Shown here one piece after another: positions 37,506-45,916 of a stretch of 64,000 nucleotides of DNA. The position numbers and the translations under genes are program-made. The notes beneath the pieces were generated by a model, which had not been told where the DNA came from, ran no database searches, and saw nothing but the letters and a program-made list of their open reading frames with translations. Position 1 is the first letter of the stretch; each line of letters opens with the position of its first letter. Origin of the DNA: Dyadobacter sp. SG02 (GTDB lineage: Bacteria; Bacteroidota; Bacteroidia; Cytophagales; Spirosomataceae). The stretch lies in NCBI RefSeq assembly GCF_900109045.1, contig NZ_FNYL01000008.1, positions 310,001 through 374,000 on the forward strand. Direction: 5' to 3'.

Positions 37506-37781
37506 TTGCCGTACTCAATTACTGCACTTGTTCTTGGAATCTTATATTACGTATACATGAGCGCGTATGTGGATTACCAGCGGATCGAGGACTTCGTTTC
37601 GGCTTACAAAAATGCAACGGACTATGTGGCCTTGATCCGCGAAGGTGAGACGGAAATGTCAGGTGGCATCAAGTATCTGATTCTTTCGCCGTCGAAACGC
37701 GGCAAATATGTATTCGGCAAGTCTTACAAATTCGACTCGCGACGAAAATTGGTCAAAGTGCCTTTGCAGAGGAAAAATTGA
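37506..37781 (+). CDS. Small membrane-anchored hypothetical protein, perhaps 5'-truncated
   Basis: 91 codons from a TTG at 37506: one hydrophobic segment (ITALVLGILYYVYMSAYV) followed by a soluble part (YLILSPSKRGKYVFGKSYKF). No ATG is available at the front, and the frame stays open back into the right end of the IS3 element (37494). The IS may therefore have cut off the original start. No family recognised. It could belong to the chromosome or to the left end of the mobilizable element. Confidence 0.5.
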   Translation: MPYSITALVLGILYYVYMSAYVDYQRIEDFVSAYKNATDYVALIREGETEMSGGIKYLILSPSKRGKYVFGKSYKFDSRRKLVKVPLQRKN

Positions 37782-37934
37782 TCCAAAAACGGTGCAACAA
37801 AGTCTAAATGCGCTCCCAAAGGAGCATTAATAGTTGTTTAGAGTCAGAAAGTGCTCCAAAGAGTCAAAAAGTAATCCAGAAAAATCATTTAAAGGAAAAA
37901 TTGAGCCATAAGAGGTCAGGAAAGATCCTGCGCG

Positions 37935-38723
37935 GTGATTTCCTCCACAGCCAGCTATCGCCGGTACGTCGCAAAAAGCGACTCCCCGGCGGGAGCTGGC
38001 CATGGGAAAACCCCTGGACCCCTGCTATTCGCCTTCCGGCTCATAGCTAATCAAAAAAGACACATAGAAAATCAGAAACAAAAAGGCAGACCGCCCAAAG
38101 AAAAGGGTACTGCCAAAAGGGAACACTTTTCAGTATGGGTGAGCGCCGATCAGAAAAGACAGATTAAAGAGCTCATAGAGAAAAGCGGGCTTTCAGCCAG
38201 TCAATATTTCTTGACCTTGGCGCTCGATGTGCCTTTTACGAGACCACAAAAAAGGGCGCTGCCCAAGGCAACTGCCGAGATGGTCAGGGTGCTCCAACAA
38301 CTTTCCGGCGTTTTATCACTCGCAGTTCTAAAAACCAAGGGACACCAGATGCTTACAGACCAGTGGCAGCACAGTAGCCTGCCGGTTAGGCTGCTCGCCG
38401 ATCTTATCGCGCTTTGGGTGTTTGAAAGCTTTGAGATCCGTAGCATGAAGAAAGCATTCGAAGAACTGCTTAATTGGTCAAATGAGCTCAGCTCTTACCT
38501 TTCTCAAATGCTACCTGAAACCGAAGGCAAACATCAGCTGCTGCTAAGATGCAGTGCGACCGGTCGACTGATCGGCGATTTGCAGCAAAAATATGAGGCC
38601 TACTATGCGCAGCCACTTGAAGAGCTAACGCCGCTCTGGAAATCGGGTGAAACCGATGCACTTTCCGTCCACGCGGAGATTGAAAAAGCTTTAAGTGCAA
38701 CCATGAAAAAGATGAAGCTATGA
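37935..38723 (+). CDS. mobC: MobC-like relaxosome accessory protein
   Basis: 262 codons from GTG. The recognisable part begins near QKGRPPKEKGTAKREHFSVW and continues with QIKELIEKSGLSASQYFLTLAL, a ribbon-helix-helix-like MobC segment that binds oriT and assists the relaxase. The rest is helical. The first 35 or so codons cover a perfect three-stem hairpin (37950-38000) and read poorly as protein, yet no ATG/GTG/TTG occurs between that hairpin and the conserved part, so the true start is uncertain. The gene overlaps the relaxase gene by 4 bp. Confidence 0.75.
   Translation: MISSTASYRRYVAKSDSPAGAGHGKTPGPLLFAFRLIANQKRHIENQKQKGRPPKEKGTAKREHFSVWVSADQKRQIKELIEKSGLSASQYFLTLALDVPFTRPQKRALPKATAEMVRVLQQLSGVLSLAVLKTKGHQMLTDQWQHSSLPVRLLADLIALWVFESFEIRSMKKAFEELLNWSNELSSYLSQMLPETEGKHQLLLRCSATGRLIGDLQQKYEAYYAQPLEELTPLWKSGETDALSVHAEIEKALSATMKKMKL
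37950..38000. other. Three-stem imperfect palindrome, candidate oriT
   Basis: Stem of 7 bp (37950-37956 with 37994-38000), a 3x3 internal loop, 5 bp (37960-37964 with 37986-37990), a 3x3 loop, 5 bp (37968-37972 with 37978-37982) and an AAAAA apical loop. All stems are perfect. It lies at the 5' end of the mobC frame, where many mobilizable elements carry oriT. A regulatory RNA hairpin is the alternative. Confidence 0.6.
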
Positions 38724-39565
38724 TTGGAAAAGCAAGCCTTGGCAGCTACGCCAAAGGGCTGATCGAATATTGCCATTACGACAAGCATGTCTCCGCAAAG
38801 ATGCGGCAAAGCCTGGATAAGCAGGATGTCCGAGGGGAATTAGTTTACATCCAGAACCTGGGTATAAAAATGCAGGCAGACGGGAAGTTAGACCTGGACT
38901 ATTTGATCAACCAGTTTAACAGTAATCATATGCAGAATACGAACCTGAAAAAATTCATGTGGCACCAGTCATTTAGCTTCGCACCAGGCGAAAAGCCTGG
39001 CAACGAAACGATCGTCGAGATCTCTACGGAATTTGCAAGGGAATTTGGGTTTGAACAGAATCAGATGCTGGTTTTCAAACATGAGGATAGCACCAATTTG
39101 CATTTTCATATCGTTGCCAACCGCATTAATTCGAATGGTAAAAACACCTCAAAGCATTTTCATAACTACGCCAGAACGGGCGAATTCTGCCGAAGAATGG
39201 AACAACGGCTTGAATTAATCCAGGCACCGGAAATGAGGATCAATAAGCGGCAGGGGCTTGAAAATGTCCTGACCGACAAGCAGCATCTGAAGCTCAAATC
39301 ATCTATTGACCACCTTTTAAATACGGCAGCATCGATCGAGGAGCTCAAAGCGAAATTGTTAACCCAAGGGTACAAGACTTATATTGGGAGGGGAATTGCA
39401 TTCTATCATATGCGCAAGAATATCAAGATTAAGGGCTCTGACTTAGGCCGGAGCTATTCGCTTGCCTGGATTGAAAAACGGCTGGCTCAAAACATCGGAA
39501 CACGGGTTAAAGATCAGTTGCAGCAGAAGCAAAAAAGGCAGAAAAAACGGGGCCTGGGTATTTAA
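38720..39565 (+). CDS. mobB: Relaxase/mobilization nuclease
   Basis: 281 residues of the Relaxase (MobA/VirD2) family. After a MIGKASLGSYAKGLIEYC start, the HUH-type metal site is HEDSTNLHFHIVANRI (three His). The catalytic Tyr cannot be assigned with certainty. The C-terminal end is basic (QQKQKRQKKRGLG). It nicks oriT and leads the strand into the recipient, using a helper conjugation system. Start ATG overlaps the mobC stop (ATGA). Bacteroidota elements often name this protein MobB or BmgA; I use mobB loosely. Confidence 0.88.
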   Translation: MIGKASLGSYAKGLIEYCHYDKHVSAKMRQSLDKQDVRGELVYIQNLGIKMQADGKLDLDYLINQFNSNHMQNTNLKKFMWHQSFSFAPGEKPGNETIVEISTEFAREFGFEQNQMLVFKHEDSTNLHFHIVANRINSNGKNTSKHFHNYARTGEFCRRMEQRLELIQAPEMRINKRQGLENVLTDKQHLKLKSSIDHLLNTAASIEELKAKLLTQGYKTYIGRGIAFYHMRKNIKIKGSDLGRSYSLAWIEKRLAQNIGTRVKDQLQQKQKRQKKRGLGI

Positions 39566-39619
39566 ATGCCAGTTTCTAGGGAGAATGACTTATTTTAGCC
39601 GCAAATAACCCATAACACC

Positions 39620-40093
39620 ATGAAACTGAAAGCTATCAAATTCTTTTCCCCAGAGGAAAACGTTCCCAAAGTCAAGACCACTCCAAAAGCAGCGCCGCTT
39701 CCGACCGGTTACATTTCTAATTCGGGCAAGCTTGTTTTTCCGGCTGCAGCGCTTGGCGACTTAGTAATTGATCAAGAGTCTGCCAATTTTAAAATCGGTA
39801 TACCGGAAGGAAAGCGAAAAATCAAATCGGTATACCTTATTCCGGCTTCAAATTCGGATCAGACATTTTCGTTCGAGAAAAGCGGCCGGGGGCACGTAAT
39901 TCCGCTTGCTACTATATTGAAAAAAGGTGGAGTTGATTTCGAAAGCCAAAAGCTGGTTTTCAAAATATCGACTTTTGATTTCGATCAGGCTACCAAAGGT
40001 TATGAGCTGGCTATTGAGACAGAAGCACCAAAGCCAGTATACACTGGCAAGCCCCGTGGCAGAAAAGCCAAAGCTGGGACTGACTCGGAATAA
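39620..40093 (+). CDS. Hypothetical protein of the mobilizable element
   Basis: 157 residues, no family recognised. After a short basic start (MKLKAIKFFSPEENVPKVKT) there is a beta-rich core (GKLVFPAAALGDLVIDQESA ... YLIPASNSDQTFSFEKSG) and a basic tail (GKPRGRKAKAG) that could contact DNA. It follows the relaxase by 54 bp on the same strand, so it may be part of the same transcript. Confidence 0.7.
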   Translation: MKLKAIKFFSPEENVPKVKTTPKAAPLPTGYISNSGKLVFPAAALGDLVIDQESANFKIGIPEGKRKIKSVYLIPASNSDQTFSFEKSGRGHVIPLATILKKGGVDFESQKLVFKISTFDFDQATKGYELAIETEAPKPVYTGKPRGRKAKAGTDSE

Positions 40094-40197
40094 ATCCAGT
40101 CACCTGCGAGCAGCTATTTGCTTACAGGCGGCTGATTTCACGATAGATTCGTTAACTTTTAGCCCAAAAGGTTCCGGCATCTCTTATCTTGACGATC

Positions 40198-40509
40198 ATG
40201 CAACAGCCAACAACACTTGAAAATCCTGATTTTGGCCCCAAATGGTTATGGGATTTGGACTATGAGAAGATAGACTGGCAGGCATCCTATAAAACGGTTA
40301 TCGCGCGGATCATCGAGCGCGGTAAGCAGCCGCAATGGCAAGAATTGGTCCGTTTCTAAGGGCTTCGAAAAGTCGTTGACACCCTTAAAAACGAAATTGT
40401 CTTTTTGCCGGATTATGCCATTGAAGAGGCCTGCACATACTTTCCTATTAAAAAAGAGGAAATGCTATGCTACACGAAGAAACAGTCGAGGCCAGCACAC
40501 TGGCTTTGA
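40198..40509 (+). pseudogene. Antitoxin of an AbiEii-type pair, broken by a stop codon
   Basis: The frame starts MQQPTTLENPDFGPKWLWDL, continues with WQASYKTVIARIIERGKQPQ and hits TAA at 40357. Beyond it the same frame continues with GLRKVVDTLKNEIVFLPDYA and YFPIKKEEMLCYTKKQ to the stop at 40507. I recognise this as the DUF6922-like protein usually encoded before AbiEii-type nucleotidyltransferases. The TAA stands where relatives have a Tyr codon, a one-base change. Read-through cannot be excluded. Confidence 0.75.
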
Positions 40510-41142
40510 TCCGTCAGCTATTGGCCGATGAAAAACTTGCGGATTTTTATCTTGTCGGTGGAACAGCACTGTTCTTAAAGTTAGGCCACAGGATTTCGAT
40601 CGATATTGACCTTTTCATCGGTAAAGATTTTGACTCCGCTTTCGTATGTGAACACCTTAAAGCCATGTATAGATTGACTAACGAAAAACGGTCAAGAATG
40701 TCGTCTTCGGATTTATCGACGACGTCAAGGTAGATTTCATCAGTCATCAATATCCACTGGTTAAACCTATCGAGCTGACGAGTGGGACCAGAATGCTTTC
40801 CCTGGAAGATTCGGTGCAATGAAGCTTTCGGCAATCCTACAAAACGGAAGCCGAATCAAAGATTTTATCGATGTCTATTCTCTTTTGGAAAAGTTACCAT
40901 TGGGGTTGCTAATAAAGGCCTATACTGATAAATATCCTCAGGCCTTTTCACAGATTGCTAAGGCAAGCCTACTGTATCATCAGGACATCGATTTTTCGGT
41001 ACCCGTCAAACTAATAGATACAGAATTTGATTGGAATGAGACAAGTATGCGCCTAAGCCAGACTGTTCACAGACCGTGGATTACATTTGACGATGAACAG
41101 CCCGAACAATCGCTGAAACGGGGAAAGCGGCCAAGGCTGTGA
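40467..41142 (+). pseudogene. AbiEii/AbiGii-type nucleotidyltransferase toxin, frameshifted
   Basis: The frame begins MLHEETVEASTLALIRQLLA and reaches the nucleotidyltransferase motif YLVGGTALFLKLGHRISIDI plus DLF. At about 40690 the expected continuation TVKNVVFGFIDDVKVDFISH is in another frame, and at about 40810 a second shift is needed to reach MKLSAILQNGSRIKDFIDVY and the C-terminus. Two frameshifts make it inactive. The overlap with the broken antitoxin shows that the whole pair has decayed. Confidence 0.85.
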
Positions 41143-41168
41143 GCATATCAGACAACCAATTCAGAGGT

Positions 41169-41564
41169 TTACGGTTGATCATTCTTTGCTTTAAGCAAGT
41201 CGACCTTTTCGCGTTCGCTTTGTAATAGCCGTTCGTATAATTCAATAACTTTATCCAGCGGGTTGAAATTACAGACATTATAAGAGCCGATGGGGCCTTG
41301 GTTTATACTGTGGTCGCTGAAGTTGTTGAAATAGTTAAACACAGCTTCTTCGCTGAAATTTTTTATTCCTTCTGGCGTAACCCCAAGAATTTTGGCAATC
41401 TGATCTAGCAACTCTTCATCAACTGTCTCGCTCTGTTCGATTTTGGATATAGTCTGCTGGCTGACCTTCAGCTCGTAGGCAAGGCTTTCCTGCTTAAGAC
41501 CGCGAAGTTCACGTATGCGACCGATCTTGTGACCGATGTGATTTGGCTTTGTTGCTGTGCTCAT
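41169..41564 (-). CDS. XRE-family regulator, divergent from the HEPN gene
   Basis: 131 residues. Residues about 10-67 form a Cro/CI-type HTH (IGRIRELRGLKQESLAYELK ... SQQTISKIEQ). The C-terminal half is a linker (YFNNFSDHSINQGPIGSYNV) and a helix (ELYERLLQSEREKVDLLKAK), likely for oligomerisation. The gene is the only leftward one in the element and shares a 104-bp intergenic region with the HEPN gene, so it may control that gene or itself. Confidence 0.88.
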   Translation of the reverse strand: MSTATKPNHIGHKIGRIRELRGLKQESLAYELKVSQQTISKIEQSETVDEELLDQIAKILGVTPEGIKNFSEEAVFNYFNNFSDHSINQGPIGSYNVCNFNPLDKVIELYERLLQSEREKVDLLKAKNDQP

Positions 41565-41668
41565 GGTTACAAATAAAGGAAATATCTACGCGAAGGTCAA
41601 CAGACGGAAGGAAGTGTTTTACCAATGATCTATGGTAGTATACAACTTGTCGTGGTTCGATACGCGGA

Positions 41669-43123
41669 TTGGCAGCTTCTCTTTTGTCTAAAAAAGAGAA
41701 GGCAATCGAGGCTGTAAACTTAATAACAAACGAGAATCAGGGTTCGAGCGAGCAAAGGCCTGCCGACGCCCGTGAGTTGATCGCAGAATTCTTTCACGCG
41801 ACTGACTTGGATTTCATACGCGTCGAACTGTGGCAATTCCTGAAAGCAGTGACCACAGAAAAACCCTTTTCATTTTTAGGCGATCCATCGACGGTACTTT
41901 GTCTGCAAAGACATTTACAAAACATCATTAAGGCATGTAGGCTGCTATTAGATGCTGCCGAAGATGGCGGGACTGATCTGCATGCGGGCGATTTTCAGCC
42001 TTTCAGTCATGCGCAAATTCAGGCCGATCGACAGTATATGCGGGATATTAGGGAGCTCAACGACCGGCATGGCGGAATGATCCGTAGGTTGTCGCTCGCC
42101 GAAACCGAGCAGCCTCTTCTGGCGATCAAGCGCGTTTTTAATACTTATAGCTATGACCGATGGCAAGAGATTCTGGAAGACTGGGTGGAATACGGATTAA
42201 GCAAAGTGAGTATCTGTGAAGCTACCGGCGAATGTGTTGAAATCATCCAGTACGAGTTATTGGAATCGCTTCTCGAAGCCGTTTACCTGATTTCAAGAAG
42301 CGATCAAGGAATTCCATTTCAAAAACGTCGGCTTGGGAAGCTGGCGGGTAACAAGGCAACTATAGAACTGCTAATAGGAGCACTCGACCCACTTCTGATA
42401 TTTGAGGTCAAGCATCCCGCGCCTGAGTCAACGGAGCAAAAGCCGTACAGGGACCTGCTGATTGTGTTTGCCGATGATAATCAAAAGCCGTTCAAAGAGC
42501 ATCAGCCCATCGTTGAGCTATTCAGTGCCGGTGATGAAAAGCTCTGCTGCTCGGTTCACAAATTGTCGGACATTCACCAGGCGCTTACCAGTGGGCAAGT
42601 ATATTTCTCTTTGGCCTGTACCACTGAAAACCTGGTGTACCAACGGAGTATTACGCCATTACCCAAAATGCTCCCCGAAGCCCTCAGCCAATTGATCGAC
42701 AAATCAAAGCGCGCGTTTGCAACCGGAATGGGCAAAGCCAGAAAGTTCTTTGACGGAGCAGCGTATTACCAACAAGTAAGTGAGTATGCGCTATCGATGT
42801 TTATGCTGCAACAAGCTGCTGAAACTACATTTCGTAGCACTGCAATTGCGCTCTACGGAAGCGAGCGGCGCACCCATTCCATCAGATCACTCAAAAGGTT
42901 TAATCATAGACTAACACCCCAACTGAATGACATCTTTCCTGGTGGTTCTCCGGATGAGGAAAAGCTTTTGCACCTTTTGGAAGACGCATATCTCGAAGCC
43001 AGATACAGTCCGGACTATCAGATCAGCGAACAAGAAGTTCATTCAATTTCTTCCCGGGTGTTACGCTTGCTAGAATTAGCCGAAGCGGTTTTCGAAGATC
43101 GAATAGCTGCAATTAGAGTTTAG
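41669..43123 (+). CDS. HEPN-domain protein
   Basis: 484 residues. The C-terminal part (YYQQVSEYALSMFMLQQAAE then RRTHSIRSLKRFNHRL and EARYSPDYQISEQEV) is a HEPN domain, as found in MNT-HEPN pairs and RNA-targeting toxins. The N-terminal 330 residues are mixed alpha/beta (YRDLLIVFADDNQKPFKEHQ) with no recognised motif; a nucleotidyltransferase-like fold is only a guess. An Rx4-6H RNase motif is not certain. It starts at TTG 41669. It is divergent from the XRE gene. A defence, toxin or element-maintenance role is conceivable. Confidence 0.75.
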   Translation: MAASLLSKKEKAIEAVNLITNENQGSSEQRPADARELIAEFFHATDLDFIRVELWQFLKAVTTEKPFSFLGDPSTVLCLQRHLQNIIKACRLLLDAAEDGGTDLHAGDFQPFSHAQIQADRQYMRDIRELNDRHGGMIRRLSLAETEQPLLAIKRVFNTYSYDRWQEILEDWVEYGLSKVSICEATGECVEIIQYELLESLLEAVYLISRSDQGIPFQKRRLGKLAGNKATIELLIGALDPLLIFEVKHPAPESTEQKPYRDLLIVFADDNQKPFKEHQPIVELFSAGDEKLCCSVHKLSDIHQALTSGQVYFSLACTTENLVYQRSITPLPKMLPEALSQLIDKSKRAFATGMGKARKFFDGAAYYQQVSEYALSMFMLQQAAETTFRSTAIALYGSERRTHSIRSLKRFNHRLTPQLNDIFPGGSPDEEKLLHLLEDAYLEARYSPDYQISEQEVHSISSRVLRLLELAEAVFEDRIAAIRV

Positions 43124-43216
43124 TGGGAGAGGTGACTACATGCCTTTTTTAAGTTGCTCGGATTGCTGAAAAGAATCATGAAAAGATGCGTTCAGTGCAA
43201 ACGAAAGTTACAAAGT

Positions 43217-43339
43217 AAAAAATGACGGTTACAAGCCTGCACTTCGTCATCCGGCTTTTTAGCTGAACCCGCGTTAGCCAGCCGCACCTTAAACCGCCGG
43301 ACGGGCTTGCAACCAAGGGGGCGAGCCCCGTCATTTTTT
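43217..43339. ncRNA. Strongly structured non-coding segment before ardA
   Basis: The outer arms 43217-43228 and 43328-43339 are perfectly complementary over 12 bp. Inside, CAAGCC pairs GGCTTG, CCGGC pairs GCCGG, a separate GGGG/CCCC hairpin sits in the right half, and a GC-rich bulged middle remains. This is too elaborate for a terminator, and T6 at the right end could end a transcript. It may be a small RNA, a recombination site or a mobile palindrome. A 15-codon frame (43178-43225, MKRCVQCKRKLQSKK) ends at the TGA inside the left arm. Confidence 0.5.
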
Positions 43340-43409
43340 CATTGAGTGGAAGGCAGCGATTGCTCTGAGCACGAAGCCAGGGCCTTAGCTACTAAAATGC
43401 CTTTCAATC

Positions 43410-43967
43410 ATGAGAAATCTCGAAAATGCTCCAAAAATCTATGTTGGAACCTATGGTCAGTATAACAGCGGATCGCTGTTCGGAAAATGGTTTGACCTGA
43501 CCGAATATGCTGATCTCAAAGAGTTCCTGCAAGACTGCCACGAGTTTCATCGTAATGAGTTTGATCCTGAGCTGATGTTCCAAGATTGGGAGAACATCCC
43601 GGATTTTTTGATATCGGAATGCAGCCTTCACAAAGAAGCGTTCGCCTACTTTGAGGCTACCGGTGAAATGGATGATGAGACTGCCGAAGCATTCGAAATT
43701 TACTGTAAACAGATTAACTATTGGCCATCTAATGGGTACGAGCTAGAAGATCAACTTGAAGTTTTCCGGGAAAGCTACCGTGGATTCTTTGGTGGATCGA
43801 TGAAAGATCCAGAGCTTGAGTATGCTTACCAATATATCGAGGAGACCGGCTTGTTGTCAGGTGTTCCAGCGGCCCTCGAACGTTATTTCAATTACGAAGC
43901 CTTCGCAAAAGACCTGTTCTTGGATGGCTACAGCGAATATGAAGGCCACGTATTCGCCGACTATTAA
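43410..43967 (+). CDS. ardA: Antirestriction protein ArdA
   Basis: 185 residues of the DNA-mimic family that blocks type I restriction enzymes when an element enters a new host. The start region PKIYVGTYGQYNSGSLFGKW is the family signature. The protein is strongly acidic throughout (FDPELMFQDWENIPDFLISE; EYAYQYIEETG), as expected of a DNA mimic. It lies after the structured segment and before the small helical protein and recombinase. Confidence 0.93.
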   Translation: MRNLENAPKIYVGTYGQYNSGSLFGKWFDLTEYADLKEFLQDCHEFHRNEFDPELMFQDWENIPDFLISECSLHKEAFAYFEATGEMDDETAEAFEIYCKQINYWPSNGYELEDQLEVFRESYRGFFGGSMKDPELEYAYQYIEETGLLSGVPAALERYFNYEAFAKDLFLDGYSEYEGHVFADY

Positions 43968-44119
43968 GGCTCTTTCAAACGGCTTGAATTTTTTCAGGCC
44001 TTTTTCTTTCTCTCTCATTTTAAAAAAACATTCTTTACATTCTCTCTGGAACGATAAGAACCAGTTCCTGACCAACCATCGCTAGCTTCCCGATTAGACA
44101 AATAAACAGGGAGAGCGGT

Positions 44120-44281
44120 ATGGAGCAGAGTGGTAAGAGAGAGATTCCCTTGTGGAAGGTAATACAGCTGTATAAAGAGGAAGGCCTGGAAATTACAGCG
44201 GAGCAGGCGGCCTCAATCTTGGAATTTTTGAAAAGAATGGCTAAAATAGCTGTAGGCCAGGTTCTTAGGCGGAAAGGTTAG
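44120..44281 (+). CDS. Small helical protein beside the recombinase
   Basis: 53 codons beginning MEQSGKREIPLWKVIQLYKE, continuing EEGLEITAEQAASILEFLKR and ending VLRRKG. It is short, all-helical and charged, and it resembles small proteins found upstream of serine recombinases in Bacteroidota elements. It could be a recombination directionality factor or simply an accessory protein. The gene ends 54 bp before the recombinase start. Confidence 0.6.
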   Translation: MEQSGKREIPLWKVIQLYKEEGLEITAEQAASILEFLKRMAKIAVGQVLRRKG

Positions 44282-44335
44282 GTGCTAAACCGTCTCGGAA
44301 TGTAATCATAACAATGTCCATCGACACTGAAAGCA

Positions 44336-45916
44336 ATGAAAACAGCGGATCTCTATGTGCGGGTCAGTACCGACGAGCAAGCAGACAAAGGATATTCCCA
44401 AAGAGGGCAAGAGGAAGTGCTAAGGAAATACTGTGAAATCAACCGGATAGATGTCAGAAAGGTCATTTATGAAGACCACTCGGCTAAGACCTTCGATCGC
44501 CCGCAATGGTCAGCTCTATTAGCAGAGTTGAAAAAATCAAAAGGTAAAACCGACTTGGTGCTTTTTACGAAGTGGGACCGTTTCAGCCGAAATGCCGGTG
44601 ATGCTTACCAGATGATCAACATCCTGCGGAAAGTGGGTGTCGAGCCGCAGGCGATCGAACAGCCGCTGGATCTATCGGTCCCTGAAAATAAGATGATGCT
44701 GGCTTTTTACCTGGCTGCCCCCGAGGTAGAGAATGATCGCAGGGCTTTGAACACGTTCCATGGGATGCGACGGGCGAGAAAGGAGGGGAGGTATATGGGA
44801 GTGGCACCAGTTGGCTATGTGAACAAGATCACTGAAAACGGGAAAAAATACATAGCGATCCGCGAACCATATGCTGGACTGATGAAATGGGCATTTGAGG
44901 AGGTAGCCAAAGGAATATATTCTGTGGAAGAGATCAGAAGGCAGGCGCACCGCCAAGGTCTCAAATGCAGTAAAACGTGTTTCTGGCGCGCGTTGGAGAA
45001 CCCGGTTTACTTTGGCAAGATCGAAGTGAAGGGCTATAAAGATGAAGAATACCGCCTGGTAGATGGTCAGCACCAGGCGCTGATCTCAGAAACGTTATTT
45101 TATGATGTGCAGGACGCAATCGACGGAAAACGTAAAAGGCACAGGCCGAACGTGAAAAAGCTGTCCAATGAAATGTTCCCGCTCCGGGGCTTTTTAGGGT
45201 GCCCCAAATGCAGCCGTATGCTGACCGCCAGTGCGTCGAAAGGCCGCAGCGGGCGTTACCACTACTACCATTGTGTTGCATCCTGTGGATGCCGTTATCC
45301 AGCCGAGGCCGTTAATGACGCCTTTGTTAGCGAATTGCAAAAGTTCACACCGAGAAAAGCGACAGCTGAAATATTCCGCCAACTGGTAACCAATGAATTT
45401 TCAGATCAAACTAAAACGTCTCAAAACGAGAAGCGGCAACTACTCGATCAAATCGATAACCTCAATAGTAAGCTAGGCAAAGCCAGAGAACTCTTGCTCA
45501 GCTCAGACATAGATCCCAAAGATTACAAAACGATCAAAACCGAGATTGAAGACAAATTGTCGAGACTGGAAGCAAGGTTAGCCGAATTGACAAACAATAC
45601 TGGCTGTATTCAGGATCTTGACAAGATGATCGAAAAGGCGCTTACAGCGCTTTTCAGACTTGATAAGACCTACCTTGGAGCCGACATCAAATTGAAGCGG
45701 GAGATCATTGGTTCGATATTCCCCGAAAAGCTCGTATTTTCAGAAAATGGTTATCGAACCGGGAGAATCAATGAAGTGGCTTCGTTTATCTATCAGATAA
45801 ACAGCGATTTAGCTAAAGTAAAAAACGGAACTACCGACGAAGATTCGTCAAAGTTCCGTTTAGTACCGGGGACGGGAATCGAACCCGTACGGGCGTTTCG
45901 GCCCACAGGATTTTAA
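44336..45916 (+). CDS. Large serine recombinase of the element
   Basis: Site-specific recombinase of the large serine class (526 residues). The resolvase domain starts MKTADLYVRVSTDEQADKGY with nucleophile Ser11. The Recombinase domain (YMGVAPVGYVNKI) follows, then a zinc ribbon (FLGCPKCSRMLTASASKG, then HYYHCVASCGCRYPAE) and a coiled-coil. The last 15-18 codons (FRLVPGTGIEPVRAFRPTGF) are the antisense of tRNA-Leu(TAA), so the true C-terminus before integration was probably different. It should integrate and excise the element at the tRNA. Confidence 0.93.
   Translation: MKTADLYVRVSTDEQADKGYSQRGQEEVLRKYCEINRIDVRKVIYEDHSAKTFDRPQWSALLAELKKSKGKTDLVLFTKWDRFSRNAGDAYQMINILRKVGVEPQAIEQPLDLSVPENKMMLAFYLAAPEVENDRRALNTFHGMRRARKEGRYMGVAPVGYVNKITENGKKYIAIREPYAGLMKWAFEEVAKGIYSVEEIRRQAHRQGLKCSKTCFWRALENPVYFGKIEVKGYKDEEYRLVDGQHQALISETLFYDVQDAIDGKRKRHRPNVKKLSNEMFPLRGFLGCPKCSRMLTASASKGRSGRYHYYHCVASCGCRYPAEAVNDAFVSELQKFTPRKATAEIFRQLVTNEFSDQTKTSQNEKRQLLDQIDNLNSKLGKARELLLSSDIDPKDYKTIKTEIEDKLSRLEARLAELTNNTGCIQDLDKMIEKALTALFRLDKTYLGADIKLKREIIGSIFPEKLVFSENGYRTGRINEVASFIYQINSDLAKVKNGTTDEDSSKFRLVPGTGIEPVRAFRPTGF
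45820..45861 (-). terminator. Terminator of tRNA-Leu(TAA)
   Basis: A perfect 10-bp stem (45823-45832 with 45852-45861) with an inner small hairpin, followed on the minus strand by six T (complement of 45820-45825). It begins 3 bp after the tRNA 3' end and lies inside the recombinase frame. Confidence 0.82.

Larger units (their letters stand above)
37506..45916 (+). mobile_element. Mobilizable element next to tRNA-Leu(TAA)
   Basis: Gene content: MobC-like protein, relaxase, accessory genes (decayed toxin-antitoxin pair, XRE and HEPN genes), antirestriction ArdA and a large serine recombinase. There are no conjugation (Tra/T4SS) genes, so it would rely on a helper. The right end lies at the 3' side of tRNA-Leu(TAA), into which the recombinase frame extends. 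The left end is not determined: no second copy of the tRNA end was found, and 37506 is only the edge of the last recognised IS. Confidence 0.62.

Noticed and set aside
37808..38050. 80-codon plus-strand frame before mobC
   Set aside because: Low-complexity basic reading that covers the hairpin; better explained as non-coding.
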